From NCBI RefSeq assembly GCF_019802255.1, contig NZ_JAHYSS010000004.1:1-64000 (forward strand): a stretch of DNA of 64,000 bases. Direction: 5' to 3'. The notes under the pieces are model-generated. The model worked only from the letters and a program-made list of their open reading frames with translations. It did not search any database and had not been told where the DNA came from. This DNA comes from Pedobacter polysacchareus (GTDB taxonomy: Bacteria > Bacteroidota > Bacteroidia > Sphingobacteriales > Sphingobacteriaceae). The translations under genes and the position numbers were made by a program. Numbering within the stretch: position 1 is the first letter of the stretch; each line of letters begins with the position of its first letter. Shown piece after piece: positions 1 through 9,234 of the stretch.

Positions 1-24
1 GGGAGAGTAGGTCGGTGCCAAATC
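1..24 (+). rRNA. rrf: 5S ribosomal RNA, 3' end only
   Basis: The first bases, GGGAGAGTAGGTCGGTGCC, match the conserved 3' arm of Bacteroidota 5S rRNA (helix I and the end of helix V). The window cuts off the rest. A strong terminator follows directly, as expected at the end of an rrn operon. The exact 3' end is uncertain by a few bases. Confidence 0.8.
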
Positions 25-30
25 TTAAAG

Positions 31-60
31 AAAGCCTGTAGGAAACTACAGGCTTTTCTT
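31..60 (+). terminator. rrn operon terminator
   Basis: This is a perfect 11-bp stem, AAAGCCTGTAG (31-41) with CTACAGGCTTT (46-56), closed by a GAAA tetraloop and followed by TCTT. It lies just after the 5S rRNA. Between it and nagA (61-261) I see no gene. That stretch holds only a short GAGCAG/CTGCTC hairpin and the candidate nagA promoter box. Confidence 0.88.
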
Positions 61-231
61 GTATACAGCCTTTTTTTCTGAAAGGTTTCGAGCAGGTAGC
101 GCTGCTCTTAAGTTATATAACTAGCATGTTTTTCGTAGCTTAGATCAATCTTATGTCATTCTGCCTATTTGAGGTAAAATTTATATCCATCTTCTTTTCT
201 CAATTAGCTAGTGATATCTGAAGGACTCGCT

Positions 232-239
232 TATATTTG
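232..239 (+). promoter_or_regulatory. candidate -7 box for nagA
   Basis: TATATTTG matches the Bacteroidota -7 consensus TAnnTTTG, 22 nt before the nagA ATG. No TTG is visible at the usual 18-21 bp upstream, so only half of the promoter is supported. Confidence 0.4.
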
Positions 240-261
240 GATATCTTAAATACATCTAATT

Positions 262-1368
262 ATGATTGCGATAACCAATAGTCAGTTTTTTAGTGACGGC
301 CTACTCCAAAAAGGTCAAACCATTTTTATTGAAGAAGGGAAGATTAGTCGAATCTCTAATGAAGCTGTTCCAGCTGACTATGAAATTATAGATGTAGCCG
401 GTGACTATGTCTCTCCTGGTTTTATTGATCTTCAGATTTATGGTAGTGGCGGAAATCTCTTTTCCGCATATCCTACGGCGGAAACGTTAAAACAGATGGA
501 TGAAGATCTAATATCTAAAGGAACAACTAGCTTTTTAGCTTGTGTGGCAACAAATAGTCCCGAAATCGTCTATCAATGTCTGGATGCAGCAAAAGCTTAT
601 CGTAGCGAAGCTAAAGGGTTTTTAGGGCTTCATCTGGAAGGACCTTATATCAATCCCAAACGTAGGGGAGCACATATAGCAGAATACATTTATAAAGCAA
701 GCCTGGATGAAGTAAAGAAACTGTTGGACTATGCGGATGGTACAGTTAAAATGATGACTATAGCCGCAGAGTTGCAGGACGAGAAGGTAATCCGTTATTT
801 AGTTGATCAGGGAATCATATTGTCCCTAGGCCATAGTGATGCTGATTTTGATCAGGCTACAGCGGCTTATAACAGTGGTTTTAAGACAACCACTCATTTG
901 TTCAATGCAATGCCTTCGATTCATCACAGAGCTCCTAATCTGCCTGTGGCGGTAATGAATCATCCTACTGCAATGGCTAGTATCATTGCTGATGGCTGTC
1001 ATGTGAATCTTGAAGTTGTTAAAATGACGTACAAAGCAATGAAAGATAGGTTATTCCTAATTACGGATGCAGTGACGGCTTGTGCAATAGGGCCTTATCA
1101 ACATGAACTTCATGGCGACAAGTTTGTGACTGCCGATGGTACGCTTTCAGGCTCAAATATTACCCTTTTGCAAGCGGTTCAGAATTGTGTTAAACATTGT
1201 GATATTCCAATACAAGAAGCTTTAAAACTTGCTTCAAAAAATCCGGCACTATTAATGGGTATTTTAAAAACAAAAGGCACTTTAAATGTTGGTAGCGATG
1301 CTGATTTGCTGTTTTTATCTCCCGAGCTGCAGCTAAAGAAAGTTTTTGTAAAGGGTTTGCACATTTGA
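262..1368 (+). CDS. nagA: N-acetylglucosamine-6-phosphate deacetylase
   Basis: This cytoplasmic amidohydrolase removes acetate from GlcNAc-6-phosphate to give glucosamine-6-phosphate, linking cell-wall and chitin sugar recycling to glycolysis. The 368 residues are close to the family size. Visible landmarks are HLEGPY (124-129, metal ligand Glu126), the metal histidines His191 (LGHSD) and His212 (THLFNAM), and the catalytic Asp269 in ITDAV. It starts at an ATG 22 nt after a -7-like box. It is followed 38 nt later by pyrH, which seems to carry its own promoter. GlmS, which makes glucosamine-6-phosphate in the opposite direction, lies about 22 kb away. Confidence 0.93.
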   Translation: MIAITNSQFFSDGLLQKGQTIFIEEGKISRISNEAVPADYEIIDVAGDYVSPGFIDLQIYGSGGNLFSAYPTAETLKQMDEDLISKGTTSFLACVATNSPEIVYQCLDAAKAYRSEAKGFLGLHLEGPYINPKRRGAHIAEYIYKASLDEVKKLLDYADGTVKMMTIAAELQDEKVIRYLVDQGIILSLGHSDADFDQATAAYNSGFKTTTHLFNAMPSIHHRAPNLPVAVMNHPTAMASIIADGCHVNLEVVKMTYKAMKDRLFLITDAVTACAIGPYQHELHGDKFVTADGTLSGSNITLLQAVQNCVKHCDIPIQEALKLASKNPALLMGILKTKGTLNVGSDADLLFLSPELQLKKVFVKGLHI

Positions 1369-1393
1369 GCCCTGATTAATTAAAACAAATAGT

Positions 1394-1401
1394 TATTTTT
1401 G
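1394..1401 (+). promoter_or_regulatory. candidate -7 box for pyrH, almost touching the start codon
   Basis: TATTTTTG matches TAnnTTTG and ends only 5 nt before the pyrH ATG at 1407. The nearest TTG (1365-1367) is 26 bp upstream, longer than usual. If the box is active, the transcript would be leaderless or nearly so. Confidence 0.45.
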
Positions 1402-1406
1402 GACTC

Positions 1407-2114
1407 ATGAAGTATAAACGGATTCTGCTGAAATTAAGTGGCGAGTCGCTGATGGGCGATAAACAATATGGTATTGATAATGAGCGTGTTAGACAGTACG
1501 CTGAAGACATTAAAGCGGTACATGATGAAGGCCTTGAAATAGCAATAGTTATTGGAGGTGGTAATATTTTTAGAGGTTTAAGCGCCGAAAAGTCAGGCAT
1601 GGACCGAGCACAGGCTGATTATATGGGAATGTTAGCGACCGTAATCAACAGTATGGCACTACAAGATGCACTAGAAAAAGTGGGTTTAAAAACACGTTTG
1701 CTGACTGCAATTAAAATGGAGCAAATCTGTGAGCCATTTATTCGTAGAAGAGCGGTACGTCACCTAGAAAAAGGTCGTGTGGTGATTTTTGGTGCCGGTA
1801 CAGGTAACCCTTACTTCACAACTGATTCTGCGGCTGCTTTAAGAGCAATTGAAATTAAAGCGGATGTAGTACTTAAAGGAACACGTGTAGATGGAATTTA
1901 CACTGCAGATCCTGAGAAAGATCCTACAGCAACAAAATATGAAAAAATTTCTTTCAAAGAAGTTTATGATAAAGGTTTAAACGTAATGGATATGACCGCC
2001 TTCACCTTGTGTGAAGAAAATGAACTTCCTATTATCGTTTTTGATATGAATAAAACCGGTAATTTCATGAAAATTGCCAAGGGTGAAGAGATTGGAACAC
2101 TTGTTAAGGTCTGA
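1407..2114 (+). CDS. pyrH: UMP kinase
   Basis: This amino-acid-kinase-fold enzyme phosphorylates UMP to UDP with ATP and is essential for pyrimidine nucleotide supply. Its 235 residues are the standard length. Motifs seen are KLSGESL near the N-terminus (9-15), the glycine-rich GGGNIFRG (50-57), and the UMP-binding block [17 protein letters not shown] around residues 131-147 with Asp140. It sits in the conserved pyrH-frr order, 40 nt before frr. CarB, which feeds the same pathway, is encoded about 10 kb downstream. Confidence 0.96.
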   Translation: MKYKRILLKLSGESLMGDKQYGIDNERVRQYAEDIKAVHDEGLEIAIVIGGGNIFRGLSAEKSGMDRAQADYMGMLATVINSMALQDALEKVGLKTRLLTAIKMEQICEPFIRRRAVRHLEKGRVVIFGAGTGNPYFTTDSAAALRAIEIKADVVLKGTRVDGIYTADPEKDPTATKYEKISFKEVYDKGLNVMDMTAFTLCEENELPIIVFDMNKTGNFMKIAKGEEIGTLVKV

Positions 2115-2154
2115 TTCTAATAAATTTTATATTTTTGGTTAAATTTTACAAAAC

Positions 2155-2718
2155 ATGAATGACCTCATAAAGAAACAACTACAAGATGCTCAGGCAAGCA
2201 TGGACAAGGCTATTGACCATTGTGAATCTGAATTGACAAAAATTCGTGCGGGAAAAGCTTCTGCAGGAATGTTAGATGGCATATTTGTAGATTATTATGG
2301 TAGTGCTACTGGTTTATCTCAAGTAGCAAGTATCAATACACCAGATGCACGTACTTTACTCGTTCAGCCTTGGGAAAAAAATATGTTAGTTCCTATTGAA
2401 CGCGCCATCATGGAAGCGAACATTGGAATTAACCCTCAGAATGATGGTGTGGTAATCCGTTTAGTAGTTCCTCCGCTAACTGAAGAACGCAGAAGAGAGC
2501 TTGTAAAAAAGGTAAAAGAAGAAGCAGAACGCGGAAAAATTACCATTCGTAATATCCGTAAAGATGCTAACGAGAAAATTAAGAAGCTAAAAGGCGAAAG
2601 TGTCTCTGATGATGAAATCAAAACCGGAGAAGGCGAAGTGCAAAAAATAACTGACGCATATATTATCAAAGTGGATAAACATGCTGAAGCAAAAGAAAAA
2701 GATATCATGACGGTTTAA
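2155..2718 (+). CDS. frr: ribosome recycling factor
   Basis: RRF splits post-termination ribosomes together with EF-G. The 187-residue product has the full three-helix-bundle length, with the expected basic IRAGKASAGMLD segment near residue 30 and the PPLTEERRRELVK hinge and helix motif in the middle. It follows pyrH, and a TATTTTTG box at 2130-2137 in the gap may give it extra transcription. A strong intrinsic terminator begins 29 nt after the stop codon, so pyrH-frr ends here. Confidence 0.97.
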   Translation: MNDLIKKQLQDAQASMDKAIDHCESELTKIRAGKASAGMLDGIFVDYYGSATGLSQVASINTPDARTLLVQPWEKNMLVPIERAIMEANIGINPQNDGVVIRLVVPPLTEERRRELVKKVKEEAERGKITIRNIRKDANEKIKKLKGESVSDDEIKTGEGEVQKITDAYIIKVDKHAEAKEKDIMTV

Positions 2719-2746
2719 AACCTGATTTATAATTTACTTGTAATTT

Positions 2747-2788
2747 AAAGGGAATGGAGCTAATGCTTCATTCCCTTTATTTATTTTT
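2747..2788 (+). terminator. pyrH-frr terminator
   Basis: A 14-bp stem with one G-T wobble pairs 2747-2760 with 2765-2778 around a TAAT loop, followed by ATTTATTTTT. An upstream in-frame ATG for the next gene (2754) falls inside this stem, which argues against that start. Confidence 0.9.
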
Positions 2789-2789
2789 G
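2782..2789 (+). promoter_or_regulatory. candidate -7 box for the ABC exporter gene
   Basis: TATTTTTG (TAnnTTTG) overlaps the T-tract of the preceding terminator and lies 15 nt before the preferred ATG at 2805. The box could simply be part of the T-run, hence moderate confidence. Confidence 0.4.
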
Positions 2790-2804
2790 GCTAGATTTAA
2801 TTAC

Positions 2805-4553
2805 ATGAAATTACTACTTGAATATTTAAGTGCTCATAAATGGGTGGTTGCACTGGCACTTTTACTAGCAGCAATCAACATTGGATTCTCCTTATTGGAC
2901 CCTTATATTACGGGAAGAATAGTGGATGAGTTCATTCAGAAGAAGGACGTGTTGCAAAGAAGCGAATTTGTATGGGGAGTACTTGGCTTGGTTGGCTTGA
3001 GTGTAGGAGCTGCAATGGTGTCTAGAATTGCCAAGAATTTCCAGGATTACTTTACCAGCATTATCGTTCAGAAGGTTGGAGCCAGTATGTATGCCGATGG
3101 ACTGAAGCATTCTCTTGAATTACCTTATCAGGTATTCGAAGACCAGAGAAGTGGGGAAACATTAGGAATTCTACAGAAGGTTCGTCTTGATTCGGAAAAA
3201 TTTATTACCGCGTTTATTAGTATTCTTTTCGTGAGTTTGATAGGGATGGTATTCGTTATTGTATACTCGGTTACGGTAAGTTATAAGGTAACACTGGTGT
3301 ATTTTTCTGCAATTCCAATCATTAGTTTTGTCAGTTGGTATCTGAGCAGGAAGATTAAAACTATTCAAAAGACTATTGTTGCAGAAACAACCGCATTGGC
3401 GGGTTCTACCACGGAATCCTTGAGAAATATTGAGCTGGTGAAAAGTCTCGGCCTTGCCAGCCAGGAAATCGAAAGGTTAAATAAAACCACGTATAAAATT
3501 TTAGGGCTGGAACTAAGAAAGGTGAAATATGTAAGAAGTATGAGCTTTGTACAAGGAACAACTGTCAATTTTGTGCGTAGTACGATGGTGGTGGTTTTAT
3601 TGATCCTTATCTTTGAAAATACGATTTCTGCCGGGCAATACTTTTCTTTTCTGTTTTATTCTTTCTTTCTCTTTGGTCCTTTACAGGAACTGGGCAACGT
3701 AATTCTTTCCTGGCGCGAAGCAGAGGTTTCTCTTGGAAATTTCAAGAAAATTTTAAGCACGCCAATAGATGAGAAACCACTAAATCCGGTTAAACTGGAT
3801 AAAATTACCAGTCTTGAGTTTAAAGATGTGAACTTTAGACACCTGACCGGAAAGCACAATGCTCTGAATGACATTAATTTCCGTACTCATAATGGGGAGA
3901 CCATTGCATTTGTGGGGCCTTCAGGCTCTGGAAAAACCACATTGGTAAAACTGTTGGTGGGTCTTTATCAGCCAATAGAAGGCGATGTTCTGTATAATGA
4001 TACTTCGAGTAAAGCGATAGATCTTGATATGTTACGAGAGAAAATTGGTTTTGTAACGCAGGATACACAATTGTTTTCCGGAACGATCAGGGAAAACCTG
4101 CAGTTTGTAAGACCCGATGCTACAGATGAAGATTGTTTACGAGTAATGAAACAAGCGGCTTGCAATAACTTGCTGGCACGTGCAGATAAAGGTTTGGATA
4201 CTGTAATCGGTGAAGGCGGAGTGAAGGTTTCTGGCGGAGAAAAACAAAGATTATCAATTGCAAGAGCATTATTGCGCAGACCAGATATTCTGGTATTTGA
4301 TGAAGCAACCTCTTCTTTAGACTCTTTAACAGAGGAGGAGATCACGGCAACAATCCGTGATATTTCTGTGCAGACCAATCATATTACGATTTTGATCGCC
4401 CACAGGCTGTCGACGATTCGTCATGCAGACCGTATTTTTGTTTTGGAACGCGGACATATCATTGAACAGGGTAAACACGAAGATTTATTGGCCGAAACAG
4501 GGTTGTACTATGCCATGTGGAGACAGCAGGTCGGTGAGAGAATAGAATACTAG
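2805..4553 (+). CDS. ABC exporter, fused membrane and ATPase domains
   Basis: This is a half-size ABC exporter that would act as a homodimer in the inner membrane; its substrate is unknown. The 582 residues begin with a six-helix transmembrane domain (about 1-310). The nucleotide-binding domain follows, with Walker A GPSGSGKTT (371-379), Q-loop Gln419, signature VSGGEKQR (475-482), Walker B ILVFDEATS (495-503) and H-loop His533, so it should be a competent ATPase. I chose the ATG at 2805 because the longer frame begins inside the frr terminator. No neighbouring gene hints at the cargo, which could be lipid, peptide or drug. Confidence 0.87.
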   Translation: MKLLLEYLSAHKWVVALALLLAAINIGFSLLDPYITGRIVDEFIQKKDVLQRSEFVWGVLGLVGLSVGAAMVSRIAKNFQDYFTSIIVQKVGASMYADGLKHSLELPYQVFEDQRSGETLGILQKVRLDSEKFITAFISILFVSLIGMVFVIVYSVTVSYKVTLVYFSAIPIISFVSWYLSRKIKTIQKTIVAETTALAGSTTESLRNIELVKSLGLASQEIERLNKTTYKILGLELRKVKYVRSMSFVQGTTVNFVRSTMVVVLLILIFENTISAGQYFSFLFYSFFLFGPLQELGNVILSWREAEVSLGNFKKILSTPIDEKPLNPVKLDKITSLEFKDVNFRHLTGKHNALNDINFRTHNGETIAFVGPSGSGKTTLVKLLVGLYQPIEGDVLYNDTSSKAIDLDMLREKIGFVTQDTQLFSGTIRENLQFVRPDATDEDCLRVMKQAACNNLLARADKGLDTVIGEGGVKVSGGEKQRLSIARALLRRPDILVFDEATSSLDSLTEEEITATIRDISVQTNHITILIAHRLSTIRHADRIFVLERGHIIEQGKHEDLLAETGLYYAMWRQQVGERIEY

Positions 4554-4607
4554 GCATTCCTGGAAAACAAACCCTGGCACAAAAGGATAAGGTTTAAATG
4601 AATGGGG

Positions 4608-5882
4608 TTAATTTTGCTGGTCGTTGATTTCCTGCAAAGTTAACTTCATCATTCCTTTTGTCTTCAGATACGTGATTCCAGCAACCAAAATCGTCATACT
4701 TCCTCCGAATACCACTGCAGGGACGGTTCTCATGAGCTTTGCGGTAAGACCAGACTCAAAGGCTCCAATCTCATTAGAAGAACCAATAAACATGCTGTTT
4801 ACAGCAGAGACTCTACCCCGCATCTCATCAGGGGTAAGCAATTGCATAATCGTCGATCTGATAATCACACTGATGCTGTCGAAAGCACCTTCCATGAATA
4901 AAAACACCAAGGTGAGATAGAAGTTTTTTGATAAACCATAACAGATAATACTTGTTCCAAATCCTGTAACTGCAATCAGCAGATTCCTCCAGGGCTTGTT
5001 CATTGGAGAGAAACGGGTCATGGCTAACATGGTAATTACTGCGCCACTGGAAGCAGCAGCCCGCATGAAGCCGAGTCCTTCAGAACCTACTTTCAAAATA
5101 TCATTTGCAAATACCGGAAGTAAAGCTACCGCTCCTCCAAAGAATACAGAGAATAAGTCTAAGCTCATCGCACCTAACATCATTTTGTTTTTGAAGACAA
5201 AATGAACACCCTCAGTCAGACTTTTTACAATACTTTCTTTAGGGACAAAGGTAGGAGGATATGTTTTTAAGAAAAATATGCAGATTAGGGCAATGCCGAT
5301 GAAGGAAAGGATAACACAATAAGTCACTGTAATGCCGTAGAAGCCGTAAATTAATCCACCTACAGCAGGACCCAAAATAGAAGCGGCCTGCCAGCTGGAG
5401 CTGTTCCAGGTACTTGAATTAGGGTAAAGTTTTTTAGGAATAATCTGTGCCATTAAAGAGAAGGTTGCCGGACTAAAAAATCCTCGGGCAATTCCAATTC
5501 CAAATACCATCAAATACATAATGGGCACAATATAGTCTACTGGTACGTAGGCATGCATTTGCTGAGTGGTCACGATCAGCATGATCAATGAACACAGGAA
5601 TACACCGCTAAATATTTTCAGTAATAACCCTCTTTTTTCTGATTTATCAGCTACATAACCTCCGTATAGTGCGATGCTGATGGCTGGAATCGCTTCGCAA
5701 AGTCCAACTAAGCCAAGAGCTAAGGGATCTTTGGTAAGGTGGTAAATATGAAATCCAATGATGACCGCCTGCATTTGATAAGCAAACGTAAAAAAGAAAC
5801 GCATGCCGAGGTAGGATCGAAACTCCCGGAATCGGAGCGCAGCGTAAGGATCTGGTTTTTCTGTGGGTATCTGAGGTTCCAA
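4608..5882 (-). CDS. MFS transporter
   Basis: This 424-residue integral membrane permease has about 12 hydrophobic segments and the general features of the major facilitator superfamily, including the ADKSEKRG-type loop between helices 2 and 3. It resembles the enterobactin-exporter/MFS_3 group of 12-TM efflux pumps. The start codon is TTG at 5882: an in-frame TAA lies 12 nt upstream, no in-frame ATG precedes residue 27, and the family-typical YAALRFREFRSYL segment lies before that Met. A TACATTTG box at 5900-5907 suggests its own transcript although it lies downstream of the thiamine genes. Convergent with the ABC exporter. Substrate unknown. Confidence 0.8.
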   Translation of the reverse strand: MEPQIPTEKPDPYAALRFREFRSYLGMRFFFTFAYQMQAVIIGFHIYHLTKDPLALGLVGLCEAIPAISIALYGGYVADKSEKRGLLLKIFSGVFLCSLIMLIVTTQQMHAYVPVDYIVPIMYLMVFGIGIARGFFSPATFSLMAQIIPKKLYPNSSTWNSSSWQAASILGPAVGGLIYGFYGITVTYCVILSFIGIALICIFFLKTYPPTFVPKESIVKSLTEGVHFVFKNKMMLGAMSLDLFSVFFGGAVALLPVFANDILKVGSEGLGFMRAAASSGAVITMLAMTRFSPMNKPWRNLLIAVTGFGTSIICYGLSKNFYLTLVFLFMEGAFDSISVIIRSTIMQLLTPDEMRGRVSAVNSMFIGSSNEIGAFESGLTAKLMRTVPAVVFGGSMTILVAGITYLKTKGMMKLTLQEINDQQN

Positions 5883-5899
5883 AAAGGGTGTTTTTTAAA

Positions 5900-5907
5900 C
5901 AAATGTA
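5900..5907 (-). promoter_or_regulatory. candidate -7 box for the MFS gene
   Basis: On the minus strand this reads TACATTTG (TAnnTTTG), 17 nt before the TTG start of the MFS gene. No well-spaced TTG -33 element is present; the nearest is 13 bp upstream. Confidence 0.4.
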
Positions 5908-5949
5908 TGTTATGGTGATTCAATAACATACACTTGCTTAAAAAAAATA

Positions 5950-6582
5950 TTACATGATACTGTCATAAAATGCGCGATACGCAGCACCCATGTTATCCGC
6001 CTGATTGATGGCTTCAGAAACGGCAATTCCAAAAATTCCCGTTGCCATTAATGGATCAATATCACTAAGGGTAACACCTCCAACAGCAAGAACTGGTAGA
6101 TTAATTTCTTGTGATTTTAGCGCTTGCATGGCCTTTGCATATCCTTCTACTCCTAATAATGGCGCAGTGTTGGGTTTGGTTCTTGTAGTGTAAAATGGTC
6201 CGAATCCGGCATAATCTGCACCTTCTGCTGCCAGTCTGATCAAGCCTTCTAAAGTGTTGGAAGAGCCGCCAATGGTAATCGCTTCTCCCAATTGCTCCCG
6301 AAGTTTTACAAAATCTGCATCCATATCTTCTATATGAAAGCCTTGAATGTCGGCTTTTCCATTCAAATGAATATGATCTGTAACGATCAGGGTTGCTCCC
6401 CAATCGTCACAGATTCCTGCAATTGCATTGATATCTTCCAAAAGTTCTTCATCATTTTTAGTCAGACAACGGTATTGAATCCATTTTGCACCTTCACTGC
6501 AGGCGATGTTAGCCTGTTCAATATGGCTATGCTGGTGGATATCGTGTGTTATAAACTGTAGCTTTTCGATGAACTTCTTCAT
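5950..6582 (-). CDS. thiE: thiamine phosphate synthase (ThiE/TenI family)
   Basis: ThiE condenses hydroxymethylpyrimidine diphosphate with thiazole phosphate to form thiamine phosphate. The 210-residue TIM-barrel protein shows WIQYR (cf. IQLR), VTDH (cf. VNDR), the phosphate-binding GPFYTTRTK segment (cf. PTxTK), AVGGV and a C-terminal VSEAI. The HMP-PP site (QYR, VTDH) is diverged from the textbook version but keeps the Gln, Arg and Asp. It begins 6 nt after the TonB receptor and so falls under the same TPP riboswitch. No thiC, thiG or thiD is present in the window, so this may be a salvage unit. TenI-like roles cannot be excluded. Confidence 0.82.
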   Translation of the reverse strand: MKKFIEKLQFITHDIHQHSHIEQANIACSEGAKWIQYRCLTKNDEELLEDINAIAGICDDWGATLIVTDHIHLNGKADIQGFHIEDMDADFVKLREQLGEAITIGGSSNTLEGLIRLAAEGADYAGFGPFYTTRTKPNTAPLLGVEGYAKAMQALKSQEINLPVLAVGGVTLSDIDPLMATGIFGIAVSEAINQADNMGAAYRAFYDSIM

Positions 6583-6588
6583 AAGTAG

Positions 6589-9051
6589 TTAAAATTTGAA
6601 ATTTAACGAAAGTAAAAAATTAGTTCCGGCTTGGGCGTAATAAAAGTTCTCTGTGGTGATATTGCCTTGGTAAGCAGAGCTATAAGTATAACCATTGCTT
6701 TCATACTTTTCATTGAGGATATTATTAACTAATAATCCAATATTGATGTTTTTGATTCCTTTAAGTTGGAAATCGTAACCGATTCTTGCATTATTTACCC
6801 AATAAGCATCTAGTTTTCTGCTTTCATTTTGTGTATTGTCAAGATATTGCTTGCCTACAAATTTACTTTGCAAAGCAGCGGCAAAACCTTTAAATGGTTT
6901 GTAAACGAGTTCTCCTCCAATAACGGATTTTGGAGAGAAAGAGATGTCTGTGTTTTTGTAATTGGTAGTAATCAGCGTTTCCGTATTGTCATCCTCATAC
7001 TGAGTTACATAATTAATATAATTCTGGATTTTATTCTTACTGAATGCAGCATTGGCATTCAAGGCAAATTGAGCGCTAATGATATAGGAAGCATCTAATT
7101 CAAATCCCATCCGGTAACTTTTGTCAACATTTTGACGATAAGCATCAGCAAATTCATTGATTTCTCCGGTGAAAATCAATTGATCTTTATAGAACATACC
7201 ATAGACATTTACGCCGAGGTTCAATCTGTTTTCTTTGTAACGGTATCCAGCTTCTAAATCATGCAGACGTTCTGGTTTTGGAGCAGGTATACCTACTTTC
7301 AAATTGGTGAAATCATCGCGATTCGGCTCTTTGTTAGCCACGCTGAAGGAGGTATAAATATTACTCTGCTCATTTAAGAAATAAGTAGCGCCAATTTTTG
7401 GATTGAAAAAGCGATAGGTATTGTTGAAATCAAGCTCCCGAAGGTTTTTATCTTTTCCTGAAATCGTATAGTTTACACTTCGGTATTGTAGGTCTGCAAA
7501 AATGCTCAGCTGATCAACCGGGCTATAGCTCACTTTAGCATAGGTATTGAAATCATTTTTATTTCCTTTACCATCATAGTAATGATCTGTATTGTTGCTG
7601 GTAGAAGGATATTTTGCCCAGATCACTTGTCCGAAGTGTTTTCCTCTATATTCATTGTAAGCACCACCAAGTGTGAAATTCAAATTAGCTTGCGGCTTAT
7701 AAGTGAATGCATAAGTGGCACCATAGAAATCATTATCCAACCAGCGCCGACGAATCAGATCTGACCTTGTTTGAATGGCACCATCTGCATTCATTGGTGG
7801 CAAACCATATTTACTCAGCTTTTGATCGAATTTGAACTCTTCAAAATAACCTTTTCCATCTGTATAATGCAGGGCTCCATTGAAAGAGAATTGTTCGTTA
7901 AATTGCTTGGCATAAAGTGCCTGATAGTGATTTTGTGCGTAGTTGTCGGTTTGATCTTTATAGGTAAAGGAATTATAGGTTCTATTTCCTGAGTTTAATA
8001 AGTGCTGTTTTTGGGCATCATTAAATTCCTGACGCTTGCTAAAATCTATCATTCCCTGCAGATCACCTTTTAACCTGGATTCAGGAATCCCGTCCCAGGC
8101 CTGGTAAGTTTTTTCTGTTCCGGAGAAAACATTCAGGCGAAGCAATTCATTTTTCCCGTGATAAGCACCAGAAAGATAATAGGACTTCAAGTTTGAGGCT
8201 GCACGGTCGATAAAACCATCAGATTTTATTCTGGAAAGGCGCCCATCGAAACTCCATTTATTGTCAATAAGGCCTGTCCCTAGTTTTACCGTATTTTTAA
8301 GCGTATTGAACGAACCGTAAGTGTTGTTTAATTCTGCATACGCACTTTCTGAAGGAGCAGTGGTTTGGATATTCAAACTTCCGCCAAAAGCACCGGCACC
8401 ATTTGTAGAGGTTCCTACGCCACGTTGGATCTGCACATTTTCTATAGAAGAGGCAAAATCCGGCATATTAACCCAGAATATTCCCTGACTTTCACTGTCA
8501 TTGTAAGGAATACCATTAATCGTTACATTGATTCTGCTGGCATCACTACCTCTGATTTTTATACCCGTGTAGCCTACGCCAGCACCTGCATCGGAGGTGA
8601 CCACCACTCCAGGGGTATTGTTTAAAATAAATGGTAGGTCTTGTCCGAAATTGTTTTCCTGGATTTCAGCTTTGCTGATGTTTTTATAAGTGGTTGCTGA
8701 TTTGTCGTTGGCACGTGTGGCATTAACGATGACCTCATCTGCAAGAAAAGCAGCAGGTTTTAGGCTGATGTTTTCCAACTGATTCGCCTTTAGCTCAAGA
8801 TTTTTTTCTGTTGTCTGATAACCAATAAAGCTCACGACTAAGGTGTAATTTCCCGCTTTAAGGTTCTTAAGCTGGTACTTTCCTTGTCCATCTGCCGTTA
8901 CTCCAAAAGATTTTCCTTTTAAACGGATGGTTGCACCTGGTAATGTCTGCTGGTTGTTTTCGGACACAATTCCTGAAATACTAAACTGTGCCTTTGTTAA
9001 TACAGGCAACATCAACATAGCTAGCGCTATGGTCAATAACTTTCTCAATTT
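6589..9051 (-). CDS. TonB-dependent receptor under TPP riboswitch control
   Basis: This outer-membrane importer is inferred to take up thiamine or a thiamine precursor because it is the first gene after a TPP riboswitch and precedes thiE. It has a signal peptide ending in TKAQ, a carboxypeptidase-regulatory-like domain over roughly the next 80 residues, a plug with the GIKIRGSDASRINVTINGIP segment, and a long beta-barrel ending in the terminal Phe of NFKF. Two starts are possible. GTG at 9090 gives 833 residues but lies inside the probable terminator hairpin. TTG at 9051 gives 820 residues starting MRKLLTIALAML, a clean signal peptide just after the hairpin. I prefer 9051. Confidence 0.88.
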   Translation of the reverse strand, partial: KLRKLLTIALAMLMLPVLTKAQFSISGIVSENNQQTLPGATIRLKGKSFGVTADGQGKYQLKNLKAGNYTLVVSFIGYQTTEKNLELKANQLENISLKPAAFLADEVIVNATRANDKSATTYKNISKAEIQENNFGQDLPFILNNTPGVVVTSDAGAGVGYTGIKIRGSDASRINVTINGIPYNDSESQGIFWVNMPDFASSIENVQIQRGVGTSTNGAGAFGGSLNIQTTAPSESAYAELNNTYGSFNTLKNTVKLGTGLIDNKWSFDGRLSRIKSDGFIDRAASNLKSYYLSGAYHGKNELLRLNVFSGTEKTYQAWDGIPESRLKGDLQGMIDFSKRQEFNDAQKQHLLNSGNRTYNSFTYKDQTDNYAQNHYQALYAKQFNEQFSFNGALHYTDGKGYFEEFKFDQKLSKYGLPPMNADGAIQTRSDLIRRRWLDNDFYGATYAFTYKPQANLNFTLGGAYNEYRGKHFGQVIWAKYPSTSNNTDHYYDGKGNKNDFNTYAKVSYSPVDQLSIFADLQYRSVNYTISGKDKNLRELDFNNTYRFFNPKIGATYFLNEQSNIYTSFSVANKEPNRDDFTNLKVGIPAPKPERLHDLEAGYRYKENRLNLGVNVYGMFYKDQLIFTGEINEFADAYRQNVDKSYRMGFELDASYIISAQFALNANAAFSKNKIQNYINYVTQYEDDNTETLITTNYKNTDISFSPKSVIGGELVYKPFKGFAAALQSKFVGKQYLDNTQNESRKLDAYWVNNARIGYDFQLKGIKNINIGLLVNNILNEKYESNGYTYSSAYQGNITTENFYYAQAGTNFLLSLNFKF

Positions 9052-9064
9052 TTTTGTTTTTTTA

Positions 9065-9096
9065 GTTAAAACACTGTAAGTAAGGGGCACTTACAG
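9065..9096 (-). terminator. probable riboswitch terminator (expression platform)
   Basis: On the minus strand, CTGTAAGT (9096-9089) and ACTTACAG (9081-9074) form a perfect 8-bp stem with a 7-nt loop, followed by TGTTTT. It lies about 17-20 nt after the TPP aptamer and before the preferred TTG start, where a riboswitch terminator is expected. The antiterminator partner was not worked out. Confidence 0.6.
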
Positions 9097-9112
9097 CCCA
9101 GTTAACTCCATA

Positions 9113-9229
9113 ACTCCAATCCCTCCGCCGGCATTATCCGGATCAGGTGCATATATCTGTTTGTAGATATAATGGGTATGCTCTCAGCCTGTTTTTGTGT
9201 TTTTTACAAAACAAGGCACCCCTTTTTGA
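9113..9229 (-). promoter_or_regulatory. TPP riboswitch (THI element)
   Basis: Read on the minus strand, the region carries the hallmark blocks in order: AGGGGTGCC, a variable P3 arm, GGCTGAGAGCATACCC, then CACCTGATCCGGATAATGCC and GGCGGAGGGA. These are the thiamine-pyrophosphate-binding CTGAGA and the pyrophosphate-helix parts of the aptamer. A weak P1 forms from ATCAA with TTGGA. It should shut off the downstream TonB receptor and thiE when TPP is plentiful. Confidence 0.95.
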
Positions 9230-9234
9230 TGGGC

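Noticed and set aside
2754..2804. Upstream ATG for the ABC exporter
   Set aside because: It lies in the stem of the frr terminator, so the ATG at 2805 is preferred.
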